Shown here piece after piece: positions 50,006 to 61,014 of a stretch of 64,000 nucleotides of DNA. This DNA is from Vishniacozyma victoriae. Its lineage: Eukaryota; Basidiomycota; Tremellomycetes; Tremellales; Bulleribasidiaceae. Position numbers and translations under genes: made by a program. The stretch covers positions 4,278,001-4,342,000 of the forward strand of contig JADPYG010000088.1 in NCBI GenBank assembly GCA_017654735.1, in the 5' to 3' direction. The notes beneath the pieces are model-generated. The model was not told where the DNA came from. It was given only the letters and a program-made list of their open reading frames with translations, and ran no database searches. Within the stretch, counting starts at the first letter, position 1. Each line of letters begins with the position of its first letter.

Positions 50006-50391
50006 CTTACTAGATACTATTGGTATATGCGTTGACAAGATGCAGAGTTATGGGAAGAGATTAGCCGGACTGTGCAATGCAAGGAGTAATCCATCCGACT
50101 CAATCCATTTTATCGACTCAATAGTTATTCTCATCCTGGACGCGTGGATCATGACCGGAATACCGGAACAACTTGGCAGGCACCGGTACCGTCTCGTCAC
50201 TTTTCGAGTTATCATCTTGTGCGAACTAGTGGTAGTCACGAATGTATGCATGAGACATATGAACAAATGAACAAATACCGTGATATTGAGGCTGTGTGTG
50301 ATATGGAAATGGAGAATGAGAATGTGTCGTATCAAAATGGGCGTCAAATAACGTAAATCGTCCATGTCCTGTCATCTGTCGTCTGCTCTCT
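50006..50391. other. Intergenic region
   Basis: About 385 bases; nothing supported. Confidence 0.45.
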
Positions 50392-53132
50392 TCAAATCTC
50401 AACCTCTGTTTCCCCCTTCATCTCCGTCTTCGTCCCCTGTTTTTCCTCGCTATCCTTCTTCTCCTCCTCATTATCCCTGGTTGCCATGACTTTGTCCCCC
50501 TTTGCCTTCGCCTTGGCCTCAGCCGCAGCTCGCATCATAGCCAAATGCTTCCTCTGAGCCAATTGATCATCGGTCAAATCCGACGTCCAGAGATGACCAA
50601 CGGGAGACCCTTGTCGAGTCGTGATTCCTTCATGTACCGATACAGATTCGGAGGGGTAGATATCGGTATGAAGGCCTCCTCCGTTTCCATTCTCGACGTC
50701 GTACGTGGAACTACCTGATCGGGACGTTCCGATCTCTTCGGCTAGTGACGTATCGTGTAGCTGAGATGGTGTGAGCAGTCGTGATTGAGGAGATGGGGTT
50801 GGTGGGTTCGAAGTAAAGTTGGATCCAGAGCCAGAGGTCGGGATACCGAAATGTTGAGGAGGAGAGAGGGATGATTGCAATTCGTCATCCGGGATTTCAC
50901 CGCCATTGCCATTGTCTTTATGTTCTTGCTCGTGATCATTCGTGTTCGAATTTTGATGTTGCTCTTGAGCAAACTCGGAATCCGGTACGTCGACGTCTCC
51001 TACCCCTAGACCAACAACCTCTCCCTCCTTCTCCTCTTCAATAGCCTCCGGACCCTCCTGCCCATCAGGCGGCAAGACCAAGTGCCCCGACTTCTTCCTC
51101 AAAACACTAGCTTCAATACTAGTCCGCCTTTCCTCCCGCGTAACAGCTTCCGACACGTCATTCGGACCCGGCCCACCCATCGAAGTAGACATCGGACGAG
51201 GCATGTTTCCCGATGGCAGTCCATGTCCGAGCTCATAAGGATATGGCGAAAGAGAGGAAAATGGGATACCAGGAGTCAGGGGTCCTGCGAAAACATCATT
51301 GGACATATCGGATGTACTTGTTCGACGGCATTGCGGGGTACTTTGCAAGTGTAGACCATTTCCGTTTCCATTCAACATGTTCATATTCCCATTGGCGGCA
51401 TTGAGCAAATGAGCGTGAGCGTTCGGGTGAAGCATTGGAGAGGGGTACATTTGGGGATGTGGGATATTGCCTCGAGATGGTCCACCCATTCCAGGCGACG
51501 GGAAACCCATACCGAATGGCGAACCGGGCATCATGGGCGACATATTTCCAGGATAGCCACCGTGTCCGTTCATTTGAGGGAAAGGCGATGGGGGACCCAT
51601 GAGCATAAATGGCGAGTGAGGAGGTACACCGTTCTTGGGAATTTGTTTTTCCAATTCTGCGACCCTCTGCATCAGGTTGGCGGAATGTTTTCGAGCCTGG
51701 TCCAAGTGATTTGAGAGCTGCCGTTTCAGCCACTATCACTCAATGATAAAGCCTGGATACTCACCTCTGCCTCTCGACTTCTGATCTTGTCGCTAGACCA
51801 AGTCCTATGCCTGAGCGCACTCAACTCGGTGCGCATCTCCTCTTCGTGATGCCTAGCCTCCTCTTCCGCCTCCCTCGCCATTCGTCCACTGGCCAATGAA
51901 GCTCCCAACTCGCCCCTTAGTCGATCAATAATCACCTCCATCCGATCCATGTGAGCTTCATACTCTTCCGGCGAGGCATTGACAGGTCTCTGTATTTCGA
52001 GCGAGTCCTGACGAGTATGACGACGAAGGGGTTCGACCGGTGATTCGGCAGGAGTCCGCTGGGTAGGTGGCAAGGCGCTAATGGGATCTGTATGGGATTG
52101 ACGGCCTTTCTTGTTCTTCTTTTTCTTCGAAGAGGGGACTGGAGTTGAAGGAGGTAGCCAGCCTTCTTCAGGCATGATTGACCATCCTTCCGATTTGACT
52201 CTGGATTGGGGTCTAGAGGATGATGGTAATTCGGAAGCGTTGGAGGTAGAGTCGGAAAAGTCGCCAGCTTCGCTTGGAATTCGCAGGCGTGATGGGCCAG
52301 CGGCTTGGGATTCAGGTGAATCGGGGAGAGGAATCTGTTCTGGTGATAGTGCTGGTTGGGTTTCCATTGTGCGAGCACCCGCCTTGATCTGAGATTCAAT
52401 CAGACTCGCAATGTTTTTTGGACATTCTCTGGTGGTCTTGATTGACTTGATCGATTTTGGCGTCTCCTCCACATTCAAGTCTTCGCTGACCGCGACCTTT
52501 GACTCTGAAGTTGGTTCTCGTAGCCTGATTCTAGGTGTCGTTGCGCTCGCTCTTCGGTTCTCGGGTGTACTGGGTGGGAGACGGGCTGGGGTGCCGAGAG
52601 GTGTGGAGAGGGGCGAGGGGGTTGGTGATGGTGATCGACTTCGGCTTCGAACCTTTTTGGCGGATGTCGGCACGCCCAGTCGTGCAGGAGCAGGAGACGA
52701 CTCCATAGAGCTCGGACCAGCCATAGTCATACTCGACTCGTTCCCACTTCCACTTCCAACGCCAGTATTCGATACCTTTAGCAAACTCCCCTTTCTCTTC
52801 TTCACATCCTTTTCCTTCTTCTTCTCCCTACCTCTATCCTTGACTTTGTCCTTCTCTACCGTTGGTGATTCCAATACTTCCTTCTTGGCTTCTAGCGACA
52901 TGAGTTCCTGTTGACGTTCGCGACTGATCTTTTCGCGACGACGGCGCATGTAGTCGGAAACGGGTTGCTGCAGAACAAAGTAGATGGCTCCGACGACTAG
53001 GACGATTGTGCATATGAGTAGTTGCCCTCGCCATGATGCGATATATGTGATTGTGGATACGGAGATGAGGGGACTGGAATTGGAAGTGGAGTGACTCGAA
53101 GCTGGGCGGTTGGGGGATGATCGGCGCGACAT
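50392..53132 (-). CDS. Membrane-anchored coiled-coil protein
   Basis: A single transmembrane helix near the N-terminus (GQLLICTIVLVVGAIYFVL, residues about 36-54) is followed by a basic region (YMRRRREKISRERQQELM) and long Ser/Pro-rich disorder with a Lys-rich stretch (KKKEKDVKKRKGSLLK). A coiled coil then follows (EYEAHMDRMEVIIDRLRGE, ARHHEEEMRTELSALRHR). After one intron the second exon reads LKRQLSNHLDQARKHSANLMQRVAELEK then a Pro/Gly/Met/Asn-rich low-complexity tail. Topology suggests an ER or nuclear-envelope anchor with a cytosolic coiled coil. I do not recognise a family. Start MSRRSSPNRPAS at 53132. Confidence 0.6.
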
Positions 53133-54432
53133 TATCGGATGTGATGTCTCGTCTCAGATCATGCGCGTCGTGTAATAGATGGGCGGTATGTTCATGCGTT
53201 GGATTTGATGTTGATGTACAATTCTGAAAGTCAGTTCAATGTTGCCAAGAGTTTAGGGAGACGAGTGGATCCGAACACGGACCAGAGAGGTCAAAGCGTC
53301 AGGTAGCTGGTACACACATGAGGCGTTGTTGATATGAATGTGGACTTTGGACGCGACAGTACAATTGATGAAGTAGATGACAAGGTGTGATGGGAAAGGG
53401 GATGGGTTGTATGAGGGGTGGAGAATCCGGCCGATGGTTGTACCGTTTCACTGCAGATGTTGAGGGGAACCGTGGAAAGGAGGTAGATGCGTGCGGGAAA
53501 GGAGGGTTCAGAAAAGAGACTCACGGATCATGTATCACGAGTTCTCCCTGATGCCTGCCTCTTATCCTCTCTGTCCGCCGCAAGTATAATGCTCGATCGT
53601 GTAAAAATCCGTATATCAATGAGGAGGCGGAGGTAGCCTTGGCTTTGTTGCGGTGCACGTTCCGTTGGAAGGTTTGGTGGCTGACTTTTGTTGTTGCACT
53701 GTATATGTACGAGTAGAGTATATTGTCGGTTAGATACTCTAGATATGAGAATGCACTATGAATCTATGCTACAGTATGCCGATGGACGATAGTGGTACGA
53801 TGATATAGTGAAGCTACAAACATCGGAGAAATGGATCCAGCTTAGGTTGAAGGTTGACAACTTCCCCGCATCGCCTCCAGGACGGAATACTCGATGCCGA
53901 GAGTAAGTGAGTTGAACCGAGTTATGTCAACTGTCCATTGGGTTTATTCATAGCCTGGAAGGGGCTACATCACGGAAATAAAGTACAACATCTGCTTACC
54001 ATCGTGCCCAAGTAGTATCACATGCACGATGCTCATCGCCCATGTCCCCTTTTCTCACACTGCTCAACAACACCTTGCCTAGGATTGTGTCTTGGCCTTG
54101 TGCCCGCCCTTCAGTATTCAGGTCCCGCATTCCCGGTCCAAACAGACTGCTGACGTAATAGAACGGCGTTTTGGTCAAGTGTGGCACTCTTGTATCACCT
54201 TGTCCTTCTCCTGGATTCAGGCACAGGTTGATGAGACGCACGTTCTTGTATTATATCTTAATAGAGCTCCTTACTGATATCTAACCATACTCTATACCTA
54301 GAATCTTGAAAGGCGTATAGACATACTCAATAAGGCGGATAATCCCTCGAAACTCAGCCTACCTCGAGATTCACCTCGAAAGCACCGAATCCCTAGTATA
54401 CCCAAGCTCGATCCTCCTTTCACATCACTACC
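53133..54432. other. 1.3-kb divergent intergenic region
   Basis: Between the membrane coiled-coil gene and VTC1. A minus-strand frame of 81 codons (53996-54241) has no support. No repeat or RNA seen. Confidence 0.45.
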
Positions 54433-55241
54433 ATGTCTACCCAACCCCTACTGCAACGAACACAGAAAAAGGTTAGTCACTACAGGATCAGCGAGGATAA
54501 CAGCTGAACTAGGCTTTCACCTTTCGACGATGACTCGACTTTACCCAATGCACATTGACCGTCCATCCGTAACTACCTCACGCGACGTCATTATCTTTAA
54601 TTTCTGCTTGCACCAATAGCGGATAGCGCTACCCGTCCGAGTCGAGCCCAAGGTCTTCTTCGCCAACGAGTGAGTCTTTCCAGCTCAATCCCTGCGACTA
54701 GAGTACTCAGTGTTTTGTGTGGAAAGAAGGGATTTGACCGGAAAGCGGATACAAAGAGCTACAGCTAACATCTAGGCGTACTTTCCTATCATGGCTCCAT
54801 TTCGCCGTTGTCCTCGGTGGTCTAGCAGTTGGGCTTCTCAACTTTGGTGATAAGGTGAGCTAAACGGTTCTTTCGTATGAACATCGAAGCTAATGGTCAG
54901 GTCGGTAAGATCTCCGCCGCCATGTACACTGTCATTGGTAATTTCTTCGCTGACTTGCACTTGTATCAAGCTGATTAGCAGCAATGGCTGTCATGGTCTA
55001 CGCGCTGGTGATCTACCAGCTGAGAGCAAAGGCGATCAGGCTAAGAACGGGAGCGCCTTATGATGATCGATTAGGTCCTGTAAGTTGCCTGTAACCTCTT
55101 CACAACTCGTGCTGATCATTTAGACTGTCCTCTGTGTCTGTCTACTTGGTATGCTTCATCTGGTATTCCAACGTAGAGCTAGAAAGCTGACTTGCAGCCG
55201 CTATCATCACCAATTTTGTCCTCAAGGCGGTTTACGAGTAG
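54433..55241 (+). CDS. VTC1: Vacuolar transporter chaperone subunit Vtc1
   Basis: A small three-helix membrane protein of the VTC complex, which makes polyphosphate at the vacuolar membrane. Six exons join to [101 protein letters not shown], then [22 protein letters not shown]. This matches Vtc1 almost residue for residue, including [12 protein letters not shown] and the DDRLGP motif before TM3. The first intron is longer (about 150 bases) than the rest. Stop at 55239-55241. Very confident. Confidence 0.95.
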
Positions 55242-55480
55242 AACCTCGACCATGAAGCCATATCTGTCTCGTCAAGTTCGCCTCATTTCATAGCTTCTCC
55301 AACGCCCACCAGCCTGCTCCTATAGACCATGTATAGTCATGCATATCATCTGTTTCCTTAGCCTGCATTCCATGCCTGGAGTGAATTTTGATTCCGCCTT
55401 ATGACGAATCCCATGCCTTGTCGTGTCCTGTTGTCACTATATCTTATCACCTTAATCTATTATACATACATTTCAGCAAC

Positions 55481-56135
55481 ATGTCCTGGCAAGGTAAGTC
55501 CATCTCACCGCAGGGCAGGGGTTCCTGCGTTCAAGCTCTCGCGTAGACCTTTGCTGACAATCAGCATACGTCGATGACCAGCTATTGGCAACTGGCAAAA
55601 TCAGTAAAGCAGCCATTATCGGTAAACAGGGTGGTGTCTGGGCCGCCTCTGCCGGTTATCAGGTCAGTCACTCAGCTTATATACGAGGTAGAAGCTAATG
55701 AGCAGTTGAGCCAGAAGGAGCAGGACGCAATTGTAAAGACAATGTTCCAAGATCCTGATTCTGTCCGAGGTATGTCACTTCACGTCCTATAGAGCTAGGC
55801 TGATCATATCCTCCCCTCCTTGTCTCGATATCCATGATTTGAATATATAGCCAACGGTATCACACTCCATGGATTCAAGTTTATGGCTGTACGGGCCGAG
55901 GCCGAGGAGGTTATCGGACGTAAAGGCGAGAGGGGATGTTTCATTATTCCCACCCAACAGGCCATCCTAGTTGCCGAGGTATGTCAAGTTCCCCTTCCTT
56001 GACATGTTTCTTTCTCGACATCGCCGTCTGATGAGGAAGGGGGCTGATGAATAGTACGACGCACCAATCGGAGCTGGAGATGCCAATGTCGTAGTCACAA
56101 AGCTAGCCGATTACCTCAAGAGCGTCAACTACTAG
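55481..56135 (+). CDS. PFY1: Profilin
   Basis: Actin-monomer-binding protein that also binds polyproline in formins. Four short exons give MSWQAYVDDQLLATGKISKAAIIG, KQGGVWAASAGYQLSQKEQDAIVKTMFQ, DPDSVRANGITLHGFKFMAVRAE, EVIGRKGERGCFIIPTQQAILVAEYD, then APIGAGDANVVVTKLADYLKSVNY. The MSWQxYVD start and the final ADYLxSxxY are profilin signatures, and the length (about 126 residues) fits the fungal family. Start ATG 55481, 240 bases after VTC1 on the same strand. Confidence 0.95.
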
Positions 56136-56249
56136 GTTAATCCGTCAAGAGATAAGTGCAGAAGTGGGAACAGAACATGCTATATGCAGAAATGATGCAG
56201 ACTATGACTATTACACGACAGGGAGAAAGGGTACAAGATAATCAACTAA

Positions 56250-57401
56250 TCAAGCAGCTTGGGCTTTAGCCTCTGAATTACGCTTTCTCCTCTTCTTCTC
56301 TTTTCCCTCTACTGGTGCCGCTTCGGATGTGGGGGTGGTCGTAGACTCCTTGGGCTTCTCGCTCTTGTTCTCTTTTGGTTTGGATGATTTATCGACTTTC
56401 GCAGCGCTGTTGCCATTCGGTTTGTCCGACTTGGCTTTCCCATTTGGCTTATCCTTCTCCGTCTCCTTCGCTCCATCCTTGCCGGCAGCTTGCTTGGCTA
56501 GTAATCGTCTGGCTCGCCTGTTCAACCCTCTTCCTTTCCCTGCTTCCTTGCCCTCTGCCGTAGCGGTCGTAGCCTCTTTGGTAGTCGATGCGGCGCTGGC
56601 AGTTACACTCTTGAGCGCTTCTTGAGCTTTCTGTTCCTTCCTCTCCGCCTTTGACCTTCTTCGATTCTTCCTCTTGCTTCCCTCCGGTGCTGGTGCCTTC
56701 GTCTCTGACTTCTCGGCCGTCTTGGTAGGTTTTACTGCCTCAGAGGGTTCACCCGTACGTCTATCCTCCAAATCATCTAGGATCTCATTCATTACATCCC
56801 TAGGATCGTCGGAGGGGAATGGGCGGCTCTCAACTTCCGCTAAACGTGCTTGCCAACGTTTCATTGCTCGTTTATGGGGCTGCAAATCAGTCAATTATCA
56901 AGAAAGGAGTGAGGATGGACGTACGGCAGATTGAAGATGTGTTTCTCGCATTTGGGCGTGTTTGAGTAATTTTCCAGGACAGAGTAGGCATCCTTCGTGG
57001 CCTTCGAGTGGGTATATTGGGTTGGTCTCGACTTCATCTATTGATAGAGGGAATGCTGGACATCAGTACCGTATTCCACTTAGTATGTGAGATAGCTTAC
57101 AGTCGCTGCCAGCCTCACTAGCCGAATCATCTCCAGCCTCCTCCTCTCCATCTTCCTCATCATCATCTTCCTCCTCTTCCTCGTCCTCGTCCTCGTCCTC
57201 ATCATCAACATCATTGTCCTCATCACTACTCTCCCCACTAATCCCTCCATCATCCTCATCCTCCTCGTCCGAGTTGTCACTATCACTACCATCCTCCAAC
57301 TCCCCATTCTCTTTCATAGCATCTTTGATAGCAGTGATACCAAGTTCATCTTCCCTCTCTTTTCGCTTTAGGCGTTTCTCGGTACGTGCGTATAATGGCA
57401 T
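56250..57401 (-). CDS. Zinc-finger nucleolar-type protein with acidic tract
   Basis: The N-terminus MPLYARTEKRLKRKEREDELG is basic, followed by a long Asp/Glu tract (about 57120-57240 in DNA terms). Then comes EGHEGCLLCPGKLLKHAQMRETHLQSAPHKRAMKRWQARL, a Cys-x-x-Cys ... His-x(about 5)-His zinc finger with basic flanks. The C-terminal half is Lys/Ala/Thr-rich with repeated KPKENKSEKPKES-like steps, ending KRRKRNSEAKAQAA. This layout occurs in nucleolar ribosome-assembly factors, but I cannot name an ortholog. Three exons. Start ATG at 57401. Confidence 0.6.
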
Positions 57402-57842
57402 GGCTTGTTGTATGTAGAGTGTAGAGTGTGTAGGTGGACCAAAACTTTTGGAGGAGGTGGAGGTGAATGTGGCGGATGAATATGGGAGTGGCGGTGGGGG
57501 AACCTTTGTTTCTTACGTCGGAGAGTGAGAGCAGCAGCGCACCAGGGAACTTGCGTCTTCCTCTGAAGCGCGACATCGGTTACACGGCCAGAATACAACC
57601 TCCCATGGCTATTCATAAACGGGAATGATATCGGACAAGGACGTCTTGCAGCACCTCATGACCCCTGTCACCTGGATACATGTTGACATTCACGAGATAC
57701 GTACATCTGTCACCTCGACAACAAATTCGTGTATGAATTATTGTATCTCCTCATCTCTCTGCTCGCAATCATCGAACTTATGCACATTCGCCCATGAAGC
57801 TTACTCCTTTCGCCCTCATGAGCGGTCCTCGCTTCAGGTCCC
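57402..57842. other. Intergenic region before the tandem orphan array
   Basis: About 440 bases between a conserved gene and the first array member. No gene supported. Confidence 0.45.
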
Positions 57843-58481
57843 TCAATCTGAATCCCAGCCTCGATTCGTTGTTCCAACGCTTTGTCTGGCAGTGTCCCCT
57901 CCATATTTGCTGTCATCGCCCTTATTGTGCCCGGGATCGGAATCGTAATAACCCAGAAATCCGTCTTCGTCTTCAGCGTCTTCGTCTTCAGCGATACTTG
58001 GCTTTGAAACGGTAGGGGTCTCCGATATATCATTGCTGACTTCTCCTCTCTTTAAACTTTTCCAATCCACCAAGTGCGGGTTATCCTTCAAGACTTGTCT
58101 ATATTGATCGCCATTGTAGCATACGAAGACCGATTCGTTGGGTCTGGATGCATTGGATTTATCGTAATGTGGCCCAATGGCAGTCCGTACTTTCTCCATG
58201 AACCCAGTCTGACTGCCGCCCACTGTCTGCGATCCGCTCTTCATCTGGCGAAGGTAGATATCCTTGAGAGGTCTGACCAGCTTGTCCAATAGTTTGACTT
58301 CGCTGAAAGCCGAAGGCACGCAAGCTGCCTCCCCAATTGCCGTTTTGACACTCGTTCCCTTACGGGTCATGGTTTTACGGGGACGTATGACGATACTTGG
58401 TGTCTTCTCATTTGGTCCATACTTTTGCATTGGTGGATCATGTGAAGAATCTGGGTCACTGTGTTGAGATGACGCTGACAT
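57843..58481 (-). CDS. Tandem orphan family member 1
   Basis: An intron-free frame of 212 residues from MSASSQHSDPDSSHDPP; an in-frame upstream ATG (58568) is in the TATATA (58568-58573) and so unlikely. Features shared with neighbours: an N-terminal GPNEKTPSIVIRPR element, a central VFVCYNGDQYRQVLKDNP block, and an acidic DEDGFLGYYDSDPG segment. The C-terminus ends GWDSD. Roughly the first third contains RKGTSVKTAIGEAACVPSAF, related to the third member. No signal peptide, membrane helix or known domain. The upstream element CTCAGAGGAT...GTCCTTTCATCA (58601-58636) is shared in part with members 2 and 4. Confidence 0.6.
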   Translation of the reverse strand: MSASSQHSDPDSSHDPPMQKYGPNEKTPSIVIRPRKTMTRKGTSVKTAIGEAACVPSAFSEVKLLDKLVRPLKDIYLRQMKSGSQTVGGSQTGFMEKVRTAIGPHYDKSNASRPNESVFVCYNGDQYRQVLKDNPHLVDWKSLKRGEVSNDISETPTVSKPSIAEDEDAEDEDGFLGYYDSDPGHNKGDDSKYGGDTARQSVGTTNRGWDSD

Positions 58482-59154
58482 TGTCTTTGAAGTAGAGAAT
58501 GAATTATGCGTGGTAGGAGATATATGGAGTGTATGTGACAGCGATAGAAGTTCAAAATTGGCACACATATATAGTATCCCCGACTCTACTCCGACGCACT
58601 CTCAGAGGATGTACCCCTTGATACAGTCCTTTCATCAGCTTTCGGATTTCCTCGGGATAAAGAGCTACCTTACATCCTCAGGGGAACATGAATGGTGAGA
58701 TAATCCTCTCGCGGTCCCCGTGAGTAATGGCCACAATTCCCACAAACGTCTGATATGTATGTATGACCCGAGGGTGGGAAAGTGGACGATGAAGGAGCTT
58801 TTGTGTTTCAAGATAGGGGGGCGAGAGCAGTCAGGGGTGCAGGCACTGTGTCCTGCATTTCAAAGGATGGACTGCAAGCGGACTTGAAATCGAGTCGAAT
58901 GTATGAACTTCATGGCCTGGTCTTATAACTCCAATCAAAAGGGCGAGCCACGAGCTGTACTTCTTCCAGCTTCTCAACTGCTTCGCCCGACAATCTGTGT
59001 TTACTAGCTAGCTACACGTAGAGCTGGTCTGTGTGGCCAAAATGTCTAGCTCTTTCGGGTCAAATACATCATGCATGGAACCAATTTCTTGCTTCTGATA
59101 TTTCGCTATTTGCCCCTCCTTCTGAATGCCTCCTTGACCATCTTCACCTCCTGC
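58482..59154. promoter_or_regulatory. Upstream region of array member 1
   Basis: Holds TATATA at 58568-58573, 87 bases before the ATG, and the CTCAG...TCCTTTCAT element at 58601-58636. No gene supported; the rest is the 3' flank of member 2. Confidence 0.45.
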
Positions 59155-59811
59155 TCATAGAGATGCCCGGTCCCAGTCGTCACCAGCATCTGGCTTGACA
59201 CACACTTCCGGATCAGAATCATAGTCATGTCCTGCGTTGTATTCTTTAACTGTGCGGCTAGGGGGTCTTCTGTCTGTCTTCTTAGACCTTGTTGCATGCG
59301 ACCCAAAGTCGTCTGCCATGTCAACCCCTCTGAATTTCTTCATCAGATTTTCCTCTTTCGTGGAGAGAGATCCGACGGAATATTCACTTAAGGCTTTTGT
59401 GTACTCGGAAGCGGAACGACAGAGAACGAACGTAAGGTTTTCCTCCTTGGAGACACTTCCGAGTTGACTCTGGAACTCGCTTCTCCAAGCGGCGCGATCT
59501 TCCTGTCTCCAGTCAGAGCTGTTGGTCTTGGACTGTGTTCTTTTGCTGTTTAGGTGTACAATTGTCGATTTCATTCGTTCATCCAGTGTATTGACGAGCT
59601 TGTCGACATTCAAGTGCTGTTCGAGAGAATGTCCGGCTGTCTTGCGTGATCGGTATCTCCCTGGCAACTGGGCTCCTTTCGAGGAATCATGAGACATTCG
59701 GGGCCAAATGATGGCATTGGGATCATCCGTGTCTGGACCAACAAATACAAAAGCCTTCGGCGAGGGCGACACGGTCGATAGGGAGGTGGAAGATGAGAGT
59801 AGAGGCGACAT
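59155..59811 (-). CDS. Tandem orphan family member 2
   Basis: An intron-free frame of 218 residues from MSPLLSSSTSLSTVSPSP. Elements match member 1 in order: VGPDTDDPNAIIWPRMSH (compare GPNEKTPSIVIRPR), LTFVLCRSASEYTKALSEYS (compare VFVCYNGDQYRQVLKDNP), and HDYDSDPEV (compare YYDSDPG). It ends DDWDRASL. The central third is Ser/Thr/Lys/Arg-rich and probably helical. No known domain. A CTCAGGATCAG element sits at 60102-60112, about 300 bases upstream. Confidence 0.6.
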   Translation of the reverse strand: MSPLLSSSTSLSTVSPSPKAFVFVGPDTDDPNAIIWPRMSHDSSKGAQLPGRYRSRKTAGHSLEQHLNVDKLVNTLDERMKSTIVHLNSKRTQSKTNSSDWRQEDRAAWRSEFQSQLGSVSKEENLTFVLCRSASEYTKALSEYSVGSLSTKEENLMKKFRGVDMADDFGSHATRSKKTDRRPPSRTVKEYNAGHDYDSDPEVCVKPDAGDDWDRASL

Positions 59812-60480
59812 GGTGTATCAATCAAATTCTGTTATGGGTATAGGAAAGCGGATGGTAAGTCGTACAAATGGACAAAGACAGGCTTTTCCCGCGGCACAAA
59901 AGACGATACATCCGGAGGAAATTGTCCGGTGTTTCACCTCCTTTCAGCTCATCATGGCGTTCCTCGACACTTGGATCTACCTTACATGTCCATGGCTAAT
60001 CAAAAGGAAAGTACAAGTTCTCATGGGACCCCCTGATCTCCGAAGCATCCCTCGAGCAGACCGTCGAAGCGTGTCATCTCCTTTCAGGCCATCAGGACTT
60101 TCTCAGGATCAGAGTCCTCCTTATATGCTGAGGTAGTGATGACAGGATTACTGACGCTCACATGGCGCCCTCTTTGCAGCCGCCACACTTTTAGTACTAA
60201 TCGGCGTCGGTGCTGTCTGGTCAATGCTTATTACATACATAAATCTGCCCGGAGACCTCTTGACCAAAAGTGACGGCAGTTGATTTGAGCTTGATACGCC
60301 ATATCGATGATACCAGTCTCACAGAACCCTATGAGTGCGGCCTATTTCAACGATAGACGATCATCAATCCCAGATACGTGCCGAACTGCCTTGTCAGCGC
60401 GTGACCTACAGTTATCGTATACATGAACATCTTTCTAATGAGGTTTCTCCCTACGAAACAATCTCTCCTCTGTGAGCGTT
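59812..60480. other. Region between array members 2 and 3
   Basis: Contains the upstream element of member 2 (60102-60112). A plus-strand spliced reading (MAFLDTWIYLTCPWLIKRK... with an intron near 60137-60180 and a hydrophobic tail ATLLVLIGVGAVWSMLI) can be drawn but its phases do not agree, so no gene is called. Confidence 0.35.
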
Positions 60481-61014
60481 TTAGGCTCCATTCCTCTCTG
60501 ATTTACTCAGTCCAGACATCTTGCGTCCGCCTTTCGAAGTCCCGCCATTAATTCCTTCCTCGTCCTCGTTGGTGTCGTCGTCACTGTAGCAACCGGGATC
60601 GGATTGGTGACCGTCCCGACCCTCAAAGGCCTCTTTCAGATAGTGAAGGGCCAGAGCATGTCGATCCTTCCCTTGCAACACCTCCAAATCTGGGTTCTGT
60701 CTCATGACTCGGGCGTAGTCGGCTTCCGTGTAGCAGACAGTGATAGGCACATTTGAATTACGGGATATTTCAGCCACTGTGTTCCCGATTTCCGTGCGGG
60801 AGCCCTCCTGGTCTGCCAGAGTCCACTTTTTGCCGGGCTTTCCTTTTGGAAACAAATGTCCAAGGTCTTTGACAGAAGCTGACAATCCGTCGAAAATCTT
60901 GGAGATACCGGATTCCCCTATCAGCTCAGGTTGGCAAGCCGCATTTGGGATAGCGGCCGCGGCCCGCTTTCTTCCTTTGGCGCCTCGGTGGTTGAAGAAC
61001 GCACTTATGACCAT
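60481..61014 (-). CDS. Tandem orphan family member 3, N-terminally short
   Basis: A 177-residue frame, MVISAFFNHRGAKGRKRAAAAIPNAACQPE. It keeps the central block (ITVCYTEADYARVMRQNPDL) and the acidic SDPGCYSDDD segment. Its N-terminus lacks the YGP/VGP...IIWP element of the others. Its ATG (61012-61014) overlaps the stop of member 4: the bases ATGGTCATAA hold both this start and that TAA. No promoter room exists in front of it, so it may be expressed only as part of the upstream transcript, be an exon of member 4, or be silent. Confidence 0.45.
   Translation of the reverse strand: MVISAFFNHRGAKGRKRAAAAIPNAACQPELIGESGISKIFDGLSASVKDLGHLFPKGKPGKKWTLADQEGSRTEIGNTVAEISRNSNVPITVCYTEADYARVMRQNPDLEVLQGKDRHALALHYLKEAFEGRDGHQSDPGCYSDDDTNEDEEGINGGTSKGGRKMSGLSKSERNGA

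Noticed and set aside
53996..54241. 81-codon minus-strand frame between two genes
   Set aside because: No recognisable content, no introns of the local type, and no conservation evidence available.
59940..60290. Plus-strand spliced reading with two hydrophobic parts (MAFLDTW... and ATLLVLIGVGAVW...)
   Set aside because: The intron near 60137-60180 looks canonical but joins the parts in the wrong phase, and the region carries the upstream element of an array member.
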